A DNA stretch of 64,000 bases. Origin: Collimonas sp. OK242. GTDB lineage: Bacteria; Pseudomonadota; Gammaproteobacteria; Burkholderiales; Burkholderiaceae_D. The stretch spans positions 62,001-126,000 of the forward strand of contig NZ_FNOR01000016.1 of NCBI RefSeq assembly GCF_900107095.1, written 5' to 3'. This document shows positions 52,436 through 61,619 of this stretch, piece after piece. Each line of letters begins with the position of its first letter. The stretch's first letter is position 1. Under the pieces are notes generated by a model. That model did not search any database. It was not told the DNA's origin and was given only the letters and a program-made list of their open reading frames with translations. Position numbers and translations under genes: made by a program.

Positions 52436-55147
52436 TTAGTTCAAACCGAAACGCCGTATCACCCAGGATTTGAGCAATTGCGTCGCCAACAAATAGCCGC
52501 CCAATATGCCCAATAGCGCTAGCCAATAGCCGTGCGGCATCGTTGTCAGGCCGAGTGCGCCGGCCAGCGGCGACCACGGCAGCCACAGCCCCAGCATGCA
52601 AATCGAGACGGTGGTCGCCAGTAGCGGCAAACTGGGCCGGCTTTGGATGAACGGGATTTTGGCGGTACGAATGACATGCACAATCAGCGTCTGCGACAGC
52701 AGCGATTCGACGAACCAGCCAGTCTGGAACATCCGGGGATTCTGCGCCGCACCAAAACCGTACCAGAGGATGCCGAATGTCAGGTAGTCGAACAGGGAGC
52801 TGACCGGTCCCAGGACCAGCATGAAGCGGCCGATGCTGACGATGTCCCATCGGCGCGGCTGTTTCATGTATTCCTCGTCGACGTGATCGGTGGCAACCGT
52901 GGTCTGGGAAAAGTCGTATAAGAGGTTGTTCAACAGGATTTGCACCGGCGCCATCGGCAGGAACGGCAGGAAGCTGCTGGCGCCGAGCACGCTCAGCATG
53001 TTGCCGAAATTGGAGCTGGCGCTCATCTTGATGTATTTGATGATGTTGCCGAACACCTTGCGGCCTTCAAGGACGCCGTCTTTCAAGGTGATCAGACTTT
53101 TCTTCAATAAGATGATGTCGGCGGACTCCTTGGCGATGTCAACCGCACTGTCGACTGAAATGCCGACATCGGCGGCTTTCAGGGCCGGACCGTCGTTGAT
53201 GCCGTCGCCCAGGTAGCCGACCACGTGGCCTCTGCCTTGCAACAGGTGGATGACGCGGGCCTTTTGCTGCGGCGCCAGCTTGGCGAAGATCACGGTGGAT
53301 TCGGCCTTGACGGCAAGCTCCTCGTCGGACATCGCATCCATTTGCCCGCCGAGCAGGATTTGGTCCACGGCCAATCCGACATGGCGCCCGACATTGCAGG
53401 TCACGGCGGCGTTGTCGCCGGTGAGCACCTTGACGGCGATTCCACGCTTGTTCAATGCCTTGATGGCTTCGGCCGCACTGTCCTTGGGCGGATCGAGAAA
53501 GGCGATATAGCCGACCAGGACCAGATCGGCCTCGTCGGCAACGCCGAAGGCGATTTCGCCGGCTGGCAGTTCCCGATAGGCGACGGCGATCACCCTGAAA
53601 CCATCGCTGTTGAGATCTTGCACCGTTTTCCCCAATGCCGCGCCATGATGCTCTTCCAGCGAGATCGCTTGCCCCGCTTGATCGGCTCTGGTGCAAACGC
53701 TCAGGATTTCTTCCACGGCGCCCTTGCAGATCAGGATGCGCGAGCCGTCCCTTTTTTCGACGATGACGGACATGCGGCGCCGCTGGAAATCGAATGGGAT
53801 TTCGTCGACTTTCGTGAACTCCGTATCGGCCTGGATCTTTTCGTGTATGTCGACATATTTCAGTATCGCCACGTCCAGCAGGTTCTTCAGGCCGGTCTGG
53901 TGATAGCTGTTCAGGTAAGCGTATTCCGTCACTTTTTGCGAGTCGTTGCCGAAGATGTCAATGTGCTTTTCCAGGATGACCAGGTCTTGTGTCAACGTTC
54001 CGGTCTTGTCGGTGCATAGTATGTCCATCGCGCCGAAATTCTGGATTGCGTTCAGGCGCTTGACGATCACTTTTTTTCTCGACATTGCCAAGGCGCCTTT
54101 GGCCAGGTTGATCGTCACTATCATCGGCAGCATTTCGGGCGCCAATCCGACCGCCACCGCGACGGCGAACAGCAGGGCTTCCAGCCAATTTCCCTTGGTA
54201 AAACCGTTGACCAAGAAGACCAGCGGCACCATGATCAGCATGAAGCGCATGATCAGCCAGATGAATTTGTTGATGCCGCGATCGAAACTGGTCAATGCCC
54301 GCTGGCCGGCGATATCGGTAGCGACGTGACCGAAGCAAGTCTGGCCGCCGGTGATCGCCACTACCGCGGTGGCGGTGCCGCTGAGGACATTGGTACCCAT
54401 CAGGGCGACATTGCCGAGATCCGTGGCGACACCTGCATGAGAGGGAATGGCCTGGCTGAATTTCTCGACCGGCAAGGACTCCCCGGTGAGGGATGCCTGG
54501 CTGACAAAGAAGTCCTTGCTGGCCAGGATGCGTACATCTGCCGGCACGATGTCGCCAACCGACAGGAAGATGATGTCGCCTGGGACAATCTGAGAAAGCG
54601 CTATGTCGCGCCTGAGGGGAGCGTGCGCCGGCACGGGTTTCGGAGCAGATCCTGGGACCAAGCCTTGCTTCGGCACGTCGCGCCTCAAGACTGTGACCTT
54701 GGTCGCAACCAGGGAGCGCAGGCTTTGAGCCGCCTTGTCCGAGCGATATTCCTGTATGAACGACAAGAGCGAGGAGAGCACCACCATGACGGCGATGACC
54801 AGCGCGCCCCAGCTTTCACCGGTGAAGAAATTGACGACCGCCAGCGCCAGCAGCATGAGCGACAAGGGGCTGGCAAGCAGGCCGAGGAATCGCAGGAAAG
54901 CGCCTTTCCGCACTTCATGCGCCACCAGATTGGGCCCGTATTGCGCCAATCGCCGGCGCGCCTCGCCGTCAAGCAAGCCGTCTGCGGACGATTGCAGGTG
55001 TTTCAGTAGAGCATCGTGATCCAGCGCCGCAATCTGGAACAAGGTATCGCTGGCGCTTTGAGCCGGTGACGGGGTGCCGTGAGAGCCATTCGAGCTGAAT
55101 AGCGGCATTCCTTTTACTATCCTCTGAAGCAACGAAGGGCTTTCCAT
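52436..55147 (-). CDS. mgtA: P-type ATPase, Mg2+ transporter (MgtA/MgtB type)
   Basis: A 903-residue P3B-type ATPase that imports Mg2+. Seen are the phosphorylation motif CTDKTGTLTQD, the hinge GDGINDGPALKAADVGISVD, KVLTGDNAAVTCNVGRHVGL, and the N-terminal Asp/Glu-rich actuator TGESLPVEKF. The C-terminal region has the usual set of helices. ATG 55147 was chosen over 55156 because GGAG is correctly spaced before it. It lies 80 bases behind phaC and may be read from the phaC promoter. Confidence 0.93.
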   Translation of the reverse strand: MESPSLLQRIVKGMPLFSSNGSHGTPSPAQSASDTLFQIAALDHDALLKHLQSSADGLLDGEARRRLAQYGPNLVAHEVRKGAFLRFLGLLASPLSLMLLALAVVNFFTGESWGALVIAVMVVLSSLLSFIQEYRSDKAAQSLRSLVATKVTVLRRDVPKQGLVPGSAPKPVPAHAPLRRDIALSQIVPGDIIFLSVGDIVPADVRILASKDFFVSQASLTGESLPVEKFSQAIPSHAGVATDLGNVALMGTNVLSGTATAVVAITGGQTCFGHVATDIAGQRALTSFDRGINKFIWLIMRFMLIMVPLVFLVNGFTKGNWLEALLFAVAVAVGLAPEMLPMIVTINLAKGALAMSRKKVIVKRLNAIQNFGAMDILCTDKTGTLTQDLVILEKHIDIFGNDSQKVTEYAYLNSYHQTGLKNLLDVAILKYVDIHEKIQADTEFTKVDEIPFDFQRRRMSVIVEKRDGSRILICKGAVEEILSVCTRADQAGQAISLEEHHGAALGKTVQDLNSDGFRVIAVAYRELPAGEIAFGVADEADLVLVGYIAFLDPPKDSAAEAIKALNKRGIAVKVLTGDNAAVTCNVGRHVGLAVDQILLGGQMDAMSDEELAVKAESTVIFAKLAPQQKARVIHLLQGRGHVVGYLGDGINDGPALKAADVGISVDSAVDIAKESADIILLKKSLITLKDGVLEGRKVFGNIIKYIKMSASSNFGNMLSVLGASSFLPFLPMAPVQILLNNLLYDFSQTTVATDHVDEEYMKQPRRWDIVSIGRFMLVLGPVSSLFDYLTFGILWYGFGAAQNPRMFQTGWFVESLLSQTLIVHVIRTAKIPFIQSRPSLPLLATTVSICMLGLWLPWSPLAGALGLTTMPHGYWLALLGILGGYLLATQLLKSWVIRRFGLN

Positions 55148-55226
55148 ATTCTCCATCTCTGCACCCTTAGTAATCTGCTGCTGCGCTCATCCGGAAGTGT
55201 ATGGATTACGTCTTCGCCATTCATCG

Positions 55227-57017
55227 TCAAGGTTGCAATACGTAGAGCCCGGGCGCATCCAATTGTCGTTGGTCGAGGATGGGGGGACGGATTTTTTCCC
55301 CGGCATGGGCTGCCAGCCAGGCTTCCCAGGCGGGCCACCAGGAACCCTCATGTTGCGGGGCTTCCTGCTGCCAGCTGTCGGCGTCCACATAAGCACCGTC
55401 GCCAGCACGAACCGCCATCTGGTAACTGCGGTGCGGGTGGCCCGGCGGTGAAACAACGCCGGCATTGTGGCCGCCGGAGGTCAGTAGGAAGGTTATTTCG
55501 GTGTCGCTAAGCAGATGTATCTTGTATACCGACCGCCACGGCGCCACGTGGTCGGTCAGCGTGCCGACCGCAAATACCGGGACATGGATGTCGGTCAGGG
55601 CAATTGGCCGGCCATTCGTGCGATAGCGTCCTTCGGCGAGGTCGTTTTGCAGGAACAACTGGCGCAGGTATTCGCTGTGCATGCGATAGGGCAAGCGGGT
55701 AGCATCGGCGTTCCAGGCCATCAGGTCGCTCTTGGTCTCGGGGATTCCGAGCAAATACTGGTTCAGGCGGCGCGACCAGATCAGGTCGTTCGAACGTAGC
55801 AGCTGGAATGCGCCAGCCATCTGCTTGCCATCCAGATAACCCCGGTTCCACATCGAGGCTTCCAGGAAGCTGATCTGGCTTTCGTCAATGAATAATGACA
55901 GTTCGCCCGGTTCCTTGAAGTCGGTTTGCGTTGCGAACAAGCTCATGCTTGCCAGGCGTCGATCGTCGTCGCGCGCCATGGTGGCGGCGGCAATGGCCAG
56001 CAGGGTGCCGCCCAGGCAATAGCCGACGGCATTGACCTGGTTTGCTCCTGTGCAGCGGGTAACGGCATCGATTGCCGCCATGACTCCCAGCTTGCGATAG
56101 TCCTCCATCCCAAGGTTGCGGTCCGCTGCAACCGGATTTTTCCAGGAAATCATGAATACCGTATGGCCTTTGTCGACCAGATACTTGACCAGCGAATTCT
56201 GCGGCGACAAGTCGAGGATGTAGTACTTCATGATCCAGGCCGGCACGAATAATACCGGGATGGCGTGAACGCTGCCGGTGGCAGGCGCATATTGGATCAA
56301 TTCGATCAATTCGTTTTGGAACACGATCTTGCCTGGCGTGATAGCCACCGTTTCGCCTGCCTTGAACGGCTGGTCGGCAATTTTCCCGCTGGCGGCCTGC
56401 GCGATGTCTTTTAGCGCCATTTCAGCGCCGCGCAGCAGATTCAGGCCGCCGCTGCGCAAGGTTTCCTGTTGGACTACCGGATTGGTCGACAGGAAATTCG
56501 ACGGCGCCAGCATATCCAGCAACTGGCGCACCGTAAATGTCATCACCTCCTCGTGATGCCGGGACACGCCATGTATGCCGGTCGTCGCCCGATGCCACCA
56601 TTGCTGGTTCAACAAGAACCCTTGGGCTAGCAGATTGAAAGGCCAGCGTTCCCATGCCGCATCGGAAAAACGCCGGTCCTGTGGCAATGGCTCGATGCAG
56701 TGCTCGGCTTCCGCCTGGTTGGGCAGGCCTGCATTCAAGGCGTAAAGATCCCAGCGCCAGAAATTCTTCCATGCATTTTGTAGCAGAAGCTCTTGTTTGG
56801 CCGGAGACAACTCCAGGTGCGCCAGCCAGTCGAAATAGGCATTGGCAAGGGCCGCAGGCGACAGGTTTCCGGTGAGCTTGGCCAGTTCTGCGTTGGCGAT
56901 CAGATCGAGCTGGGCCAAGGGCGGGCATTGTTCTTCCGGCCCTTTCGGCAAATGGCCCAGCCAAGCGCTTCCCAGGCGTTCTTTGCTGACGGGTTTCGAA
57001 CGCAGCTTGCTATCCAT
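55227..57017 (-). CDS. phaC: class I polyhydroxyalkanoate synthase
   Basis: A 596-residue PHA synthase that polymerises 3-hydroxyacyl-CoA into storage granules. The catalytic Cys lies in NAVGYCLGGTLLAIAAA; the other members of the triad lie in LTDHVAPWRSVYK (Asp) and SGGHNAGVV (His). VPAWIMKYYILDLSPQNSLV is a strong family marker. GGGAAGCAAACC precedes the ATG. A divergent perfect FNR box separates it from an acetoacetyl-CoA reductase gene. Confidence 0.95.
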   Translation of the reverse strand: MDSKLRSKPVSKERLGSAWLGHLPKGPEEQCPPLAQLDLIANAELAKLTGNLSPAALANAYFDWLAHLELSPAKQELLLQNAWKNFWRWDLYALNAGLPNQAEAEHCIEPLPQDRRFSDAAWERWPFNLLAQGFLLNQQWWHRATTGIHGVSRHHEEVMTFTVRQLLDMLAPSNFLSTNPVVQQETLRSGGLNLLRGAEMALKDIAQAASGKIADQPFKAGETVAITPGKIVFQNELIELIQYAPATGSVHAIPVLFVPAWIMKYYILDLSPQNSLVKYLVDKGHTVFMISWKNPVAADRNLGMEDYRKLGVMAAIDAVTRCTGANQVNAVGYCLGGTLLAIAAATMARDDDRRLASMSLFATQTDFKEPGELSLFIDESQISFLEASMWNRGYLDGKQMAGAFQLLRSNDLIWSRRLNQYLLGIPETKSDLMAWNADATRLPYRMHSEYLRQLFLQNDLAEGRYRTNGRPIALTDIHVPVFAVGTLTDHVAPWRSVYKIHLLSDTEITFLLTSGGHNAGVVSPPGHPHRSYQMAVRAGDGAYVDADSWQQEAPQHEGSWWPAWEAWLAAHAGEKIRPPILDQRQLDAPGLYVLQP

Positions 57018-57073
57018 GGTTTGCTTCCCTAAGAATGATTGCGATCAGCATAGCAATGCTTCGGCAGAAATAT

Positions 57074-57087
57074 TTGATCCAAATCAA
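57074..57087. promoter_or_regulatory. FNR-type box TTGATCCAAATCAA, divergent
   Basis: Perfect palindrome between phaC and phaB. Leftward TATGCT (reverse strand, 57047-57052) is 31 bases from the centre and rightward TAGACT (57110-57115) is 32 bases, so one box could activate both genes. Confidence 0.85.
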
Positions 57088-57153
57088 TTCGGCTGGAGAG
57101 ACATGCAACTAGACTGATTGCACCTTCCAACCCAAAACCAGCAAGGACATGAT

Positions 57154-57876
57154 ATGAAGCGCGTCGCCATTGTCACCGGAGGTACCCGCGGCCTGGGGAA
57201 AGCCATTTCGATTGCGCTGCATGAGCAAGGTTATCGCGTCGCAGCCGTGTATCATTCTAACGCTGACTCGGCACAGGCGTTCCGGGAAGCGACCGCTATC
57301 GATATCTATCAGTGGGATGTCAGCGATCCAGAGGCATGTCAGGCGGGCATCGCCCAAGTTCAAGGCGAGCTGGGCCAGGTCGATATTCTGGTCAACAATG
57401 CCGGCGTCACCAGCGACGCTGTCCTGCACAAGATGACGGTGCAGCAATGGTCGAATGTGATCCAGACCAATCTGGGATCCATGTTCAACATGTGCCATGG
57501 CGTGATTTCCGGCATGCGTGAGCGCGCCTTCGGACGCATAGTCAACATCAGCTCCGTGAATGCCCAGAAAGGCCAGTTCGGGCAAGCCAATTATGCCGCA
57601 GCCAAGGCAGGAATCCTTGGCTTCACCAAGTCTCTGGCGCTGGAAAGCGCACATAAGAACATCACGGTAAACGCCGTCGCCCCAGGTTATTGCGATACGG
57701 ACATGGTTGCCAAGGTTCCGAAGGAAACGCTGCAGGCTATCATTGCCGGTATCCCGGTAGGGCGTCTGGGCAAGCCGGAAGATATCGCTCGCATGGTGGC
57801 GTTCCTGGTCCATGAAGACGCCGGATTCATCACCGGGGCGACGTTTTCAATCAACGGCGGACAACATATGGAATAG
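57154..57876 (+). CDS. phaB: acetoacetyl-CoA reductase
   Basis: A 240-residue short-chain dehydrogenase that makes (R)-3-hydroxybutyryl-CoA for PHB. The cofactor motif is TGGTRGLGKAI, with NNAG and the active site SSVNAQKGQFGQANYAAAKAG (Ser and Y-x3-K). It is of the PhaB/FabG type; the divergent partner phaC favours PhaB. GCAAGGACATGAT precedes the ATG. A beta-ketothiolase gene is not nearby. Confidence 0.9.
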   Translation: MKRVAIVTGGTRGLGKAISIALHEQGYRVAAVYHSNADSAQAFREATAIDIYQWDVSDPEACQAGIAQVQGELGQVDILVNNAGVTSDAVLHKMTVQQWSNVIQTNLGSMFNMCHGVISGMRERAFGRIVNISSVNAQKGQFGQANYAAAKAGILGFTKSLALESAHKNITVNAVAPGYCDTDMVAKVPKETLQAIIAGIPVGRLGKPEDIARMVAFLVHEDAGFITGATFSINGGQHME

Positions 57877-57907
57877 GCGAGGGACGCGCAAAGCCTGTTG
57901 CTCCGAA

Positions 57908-59050
57908 TTAACCCCTGAAAATATCAAAAGGCTCGATCCTCAGAACTTTGCGCACGCCGAAATAGCTGGAGATGCCGGCGATCAGCAGCACCATCCCGAA
58001 CGCCAGTTCCAGATTCCAGAAAGTGATCATCGCTGCATAGTTCGGAATCCTGGTGCGCGCGATCGAAATCACCAGCGTCACCAAGCCGATGCCTAAGCCG
58101 TAACCCGTCAATGAAGTAAACGTGGCCATGAACAGTATCATGTAGATCAGCTCGCGTCCTTTTGCCCCGATCGCCTTCAATGCGCCGAATTTGTCGACAT
58201 TTTCCAGCACGAAGGTATAAAACGTCTGGCCAGAGATCGACAATCCGACGATGAAGCTGATCGCGGTCATCAGCAGGATATTGGTGCCGATGCCGGTCTG
58301 ATAGGTGTAATAGTCGGTGATGTGCGTGTTGAACTCGCTCTTGGTCATGGCGCGATAGCCTAGCTTGGCCACCTGCCGCTTGATGCCGGGGATCGCTGCG
58401 TCATTCTTTGCCTGCGCCAGCACGTAGGAGATGGTGAAGCGGGTGGAAGGGATGTACTGGATGGCGCGGCGATACGTTGTGTACAGTGTCGGCACGCCGT
58501 TCAGGCCGTTGGCGTTGACTTTGGCAATCCCAACGATCACGCCACGATGGTCATTCAGTTCAAACGACGTACCGATCTGCGGATTTTCCAGCTTGGGGAA
58601 CTCAACGTCATCGACAACTATGAAGGAGTTATCCGCATAGATATCCAGGATATTGCCTTTTTCAAGCGCCGGCCGGCCAAACAGGCTCGTGTCATCCAGG
58701 CCGACGATAGAGACGGATTGATTGGTGCCGTTGCTGAGCTTAAGCTGTGCGCCGCCGATAAACAGCGGTACGGCATAGCTCACGCCATCAATGCTGCGCA
58801 CCGCATCCAGCAGATAATCCGGCATGGGAATGGAACCGGTCGGCGTATTGACAGCCGGATCCATGATCCAGATGTCGGCACCGATATTGGTGACGGTCGA
58901 ATAGGCGCGGTTCAGAATGCCGGAAAAGATCGCGGTCATCTGCACCATCAGAAACACGGCGAAGGTAATCCCGATCAGCAATGCGGAGAATTTGGCCTTG
59001 TCGTTGACCAGCAACTTGAAACCGATGCGCAGGATTCCGCTGTGCTTCAT
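57908..59050 (-). CDS. ABC transporter permease, DevC/FtsX type
   Basis: A 380-residue permease of the MacB/DevC class. One N-terminal transmembrane helix (FSALLIGITFAVFLMVQM) is followed by a periplasmic domain and three C-terminal helices (ILLMTAISFIVGLSISGQ, LIYMILFMATFTSLTGYG). It forms an inner-membrane pair with the ATPase at 61616 and probably exports a lipid-like or peptide substrate through the HlyD and outer-membrane genes. Confidence 0.88.
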   Translation of the reverse strand: MKHSGILRIGFKLLVNDKAKFSALLIGITFAVFLMVQMTAIFSGILNRAYSTVTNIGADIWIMDPAVNTPTGSIPMPDYLLDAVRSIDGVSYAVPLFIGGAQLKLSNGTNQSVSIVGLDDTSLFGRPALEKGNILDIYADNSFIVVDDVEFPKLENPQIGTSFELNDHRGVIVGIAKVNANGLNGVPTLYTTYRRAIQYIPSTRFTISYVLAQAKNDAAIPGIKRQVAKLGYRAMTKSEFNTHITDYYTYQTGIGTNILLMTAISFIVGLSISGQTFYTFVLENVDKFGALKAIGAKGRELIYMILFMATFTSLTGYGLGIGLVTLVISIARTRIPNYAAMITFWNLELAFGMVLLIAGISSYFGVRKVLRIEPFDIFRG

Positions 59051-60537
59051 AATGCCTTCCCTTCTTGGCTGCTATCCGGCGCGTTGCGCCAACCGCCGCC
59101 GAGGGCGACGAACAATGCCACGGTGTCTTGCTGGCGCAGGGCGACTGCCTGCAGATAGCTGATGGTTGCTTGCTGATACTGGACGTCCGCTGCCAGCACG
59201 TCCAGATAAGCGGCCAGCCCGGCGCGATAGCTAACCTGTAATAGATGCAATGCTTCGCCGGCGGCACGTTGCGACTCAGCCTGGGCCTCCAACGCCTCGG
59301 CGTCGTGCTGCAACGCTTTGAGGGAATCTGCAACCTGTGCAAATGCGGAAAGCACAACCTGCCGGTAAGTGGCCAGCGAGGCCTGGTAAGCGTCGATGGC
59401 AGCCTTGCGGCCGAACCACAGGCTGCCGCCTCGAAACAGCGGGATCGACAGCGCCGGGCCGATACTCCAGAACTTGCCGCTTGCCGCCGACAAATTGCCG
59501 AAACTGCTGCCCGCTACCCCGTAGCTGCCGTTCAAGCTGAAACTGGGAAACATGGCTGCGGTGGCGACACCGATATTGGCGCTGGCCACGTGCAGCTGCG
59601 CCTCCGCCGATAGGATGTCAGGCCGTTGCCGTACCAGGTCGGATGGCAGGCTTAGCGGCAAGTCCGCCGGCAATGCGAGCTGGTTCAGATCGACGTCGGG
59701 CAAACTGGCCTGGGATGGCATGCGGCCTTGCAGGATCGCCAGCAAATGCTCAGCCTGGTCCATCCTTTGCCTCAAGGGCGCGAGGGCGGCGCGATTGGCC
59801 GCAATCAGGCTTTGCAGGCCCAATACGCTCGAATAGGCAGAAGTGCCAGCGCGAAACTGAGCCTTGGTGGCGTCCAGTTGCTGGTTCTCCATCTCGATGA
59901 GCTGCTCCGTGGCGCGCACCTGCGCCGCATAGCCGGCGCGGGCGATGGTGGTATTGACGACATTGGCAGACAAGGTCAGGTAAGCCGCCTGGCCGGCATA
60001 GCGCTGATTGTCTGCTTGCGCCCGCAGGCCTTCGACCGTGCGGCGCTGGCCGCCAAACACGTCCAGTGCATAGCTGATGCTGCCGCTTAAGGTGACCACA
60101 TTGAAGATCGACCCCGATGACTGCAAGCCATTCGTCACCGGTGCGTTGCGTTCACGGACGGCGTCCAAGCCGGCGCTGATCTGCGGGAAGAACACGCCAT
60201 AGCCGGCCCGCAGGTTGTCCTGACTCTGGCGCAAGGTCGCCTGGGATGCTTCCAGGGTCGGATTGTTGGCGATAGCCTGGCTGACCATGGTATCGAGTTG
60301 CGCCGAGTTGAACATGCGCCACCAGTCGGCGGGGACTGCGGCGCCAGGAATGACGTGCTGCACATTGCCGTCGGCCGCCATGGCGGCCGGCATCGGTTCA
60401 CGGGTATAGCGATCGACCTCAGGCGGAGCAGGGCGGACAAAATCCGGCCCTACCGTGCAGGCTGCCAGCGCCAGTGCGGCCAGCAGAGCGGCGCATGTGC
60501 GCAGCTGGCTGTATAAGTGTGCATTGATACACATCAT
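59047..60537 (-). CDS. outer-membrane efflux lipoprotein, NodT/OprM family
   Basis: A 496-residue TolC-like channel. The signal peptide ends in the lipobox LALAACT (Cys26). The paired repeats are evident as NNPTLEASQATLRQSQDNL and RPDILSAEAQLHVASANIG, the family's fingerprint. ATG 60537 overlaps the stop of the HlyD gene by four bases; the frame is open further up but lies inside that gene. It probably completes the tripartite exporter. Confidence 0.93.
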   Translation of the reverse strand: MMCINAHLYSQLRTCAALLAALALAACTVGPDFVRPAPPEVDRYTREPMPAAMAADGNVQHVIPGAAVPADWWRMFNSAQLDTMVSQAIANNPTLEASQATLRQSQDNLRAGYGVFFPQISAGLDAVRERNAPVTNGLQSSGSIFNVVTLSGSISYALDVFGGQRRTVEGLRAQADNQRYAGQAAYLTLSANVVNTTIARAGYAAQVRATEQLIEMENQQLDATKAQFRAGTSAYSSVLGLQSLIAANRAALAPLRQRMDQAEHLLAILQGRMPSQASLPDVDLNQLALPADLPLSLPSDLVRQRPDILSAEAQLHVASANIGVATAAMFPSFSLNGSYGVAGSSFGNLSAASGKFWSIGPALSIPLFRGGSLWFGRKAAIDAYQASLATYRQVVLSAFAQVADSLKALQHDAEALEAQAESQRAAGEALHLLQVSYRAGLAAYLDVLAADVQYQQATISYLQAVALRQQDTVALFVALGGGWRNAPDSSQEGKAL

Positions 60538-61619
60538 TTCTGTCCAATATAGACGTCCACTTGCTGTCCCGGATAGACCATGTCGAGGCCTTTTTTCGGA
60601 AAGCGGAAAATGACGGGCAAGACACGCAGGTCGACTTTTTCCTGGCGCTGATTGGACAGTTCGATCTTGGGTGATACATACGGCTGGACACGTACGAATT
60701 CCAGCGGCACCTTGAGATCGGTGCCGCGGATCGACATCTGCGCCCGTATATGCGCGGCGGCCGGCAAGCGCGCAACCAGGATTTCGTCGATATAGCAACG
60801 CACCGCAAGATAGTCTTGCGGCGTCCCCATGATGAGCAGCGGATTATTGCCCTGGGTATAGCTGTCATAGCTGCCTAGCGCCGATACGTAACTGCCTGGC
60901 GCGGCATTGACGGTAAGAACGACGCCATCGGCTTGCGCCTTGATCACATATTTTTGCAACAAGGCACTTGCCGCCAGGTAGGCCTGGTTTGCCGCCTCAT
61001 ACTGTTTCTGCTGGTTGGCGACGTCATAACTCCAGCTGCCAGCCTTGGTCAACGCGTATTGCCGGTTCGCTACCTCAAGGCTGGTTGCCGCCTGACCGAC
61101 TGCATCCATGGCTGTATCGACGACATCCTTGCTGACCGATTTCGGGTCCATCTCAAAGGCGGCGCGGCGTTTGTCATATTGGTCGCGCGCGGCTTTCAGG
61201 TTAGCCTGGGCCTGGTCCACTTGGGCTTTGGTAATCGCCAGCGTTTCCCTGCGCGGCTGAGCCTTCAGTTCTTGCAGCAGGCTCAACGCCGCTTCAGACT
61301 GCAGGCGCAGCTGCTCGGTGCTGGCCTTCTGTACGGTAGCGTCGATGGCCAGCAGCGGGGTGCCGGCAGAGACCTGTTGTCCCTCGTGCACCAGCACCTG
61401 GCTGACCGCCCCGGCAACCTCAGGGAAGATATTGATGTTCTGGCCGGCAATCTGGCTGCTCTCGATGATGCCATTGGAATAGATGGCGCTCTCGTAAGGG
61501 CTGCTGACCGGTTTGAACAGCGGCGTCTGAGCCGGATGCTGAATGCCCAGGATATAAGCGCTTAACAGGCCGATGATGATGCCGCCTAGCGCCAATCCAA
61601 AGATGATCTTGTTTCTCAT
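60534..61619 (-). CDS. HlyD-family membrane fusion protein
   Basis: A 361-residue periplasmic adaptor (HlyD/EmrA/DevB type) with an N-terminal membrane helix (IIFGLALGGIIIGLLSAY), the lipoyl-type halves around residues 55-90 and 210-245, a coiled-coil hairpin between them, and a C-terminal barrel. Start ATG 61619 overlaps the ATPase stop by four bases. It links the inner-membrane permease to the outer-membrane channel. Confidence 0.92.
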   Translation of the reverse strand: MRNKIIFGLALGGIIIGLLSAYILGIQHPAQTPLFKPVSSPYESAIYSNGIIESSQIAGQNINIFPEVAGAVSQVLVHEGQQVSAGTPLLAIDATVQKASTEQLRLQSEAALSLLQELKAQPRRETLAITKAQVDQAQANLKAARDQYDKRRAAFEMDPKSVSKDVVDTAMDAVGQAATSLEVANRQYALTKAGSWSYDVANQQKQYEAANQAYLAASALLQKYVIKAQADGVVLTVNAAPGSYVSALGSYDSYTQGNNPLLIMGTPQDYLAVRCYIDEILVARLPAAAHIRAQMSIRGTDLKVPLEFVRVQPYVSPKIELSNQRQEKVDLRVLPVIFRFPKKGLDMVYPGQQVDVYIGQK

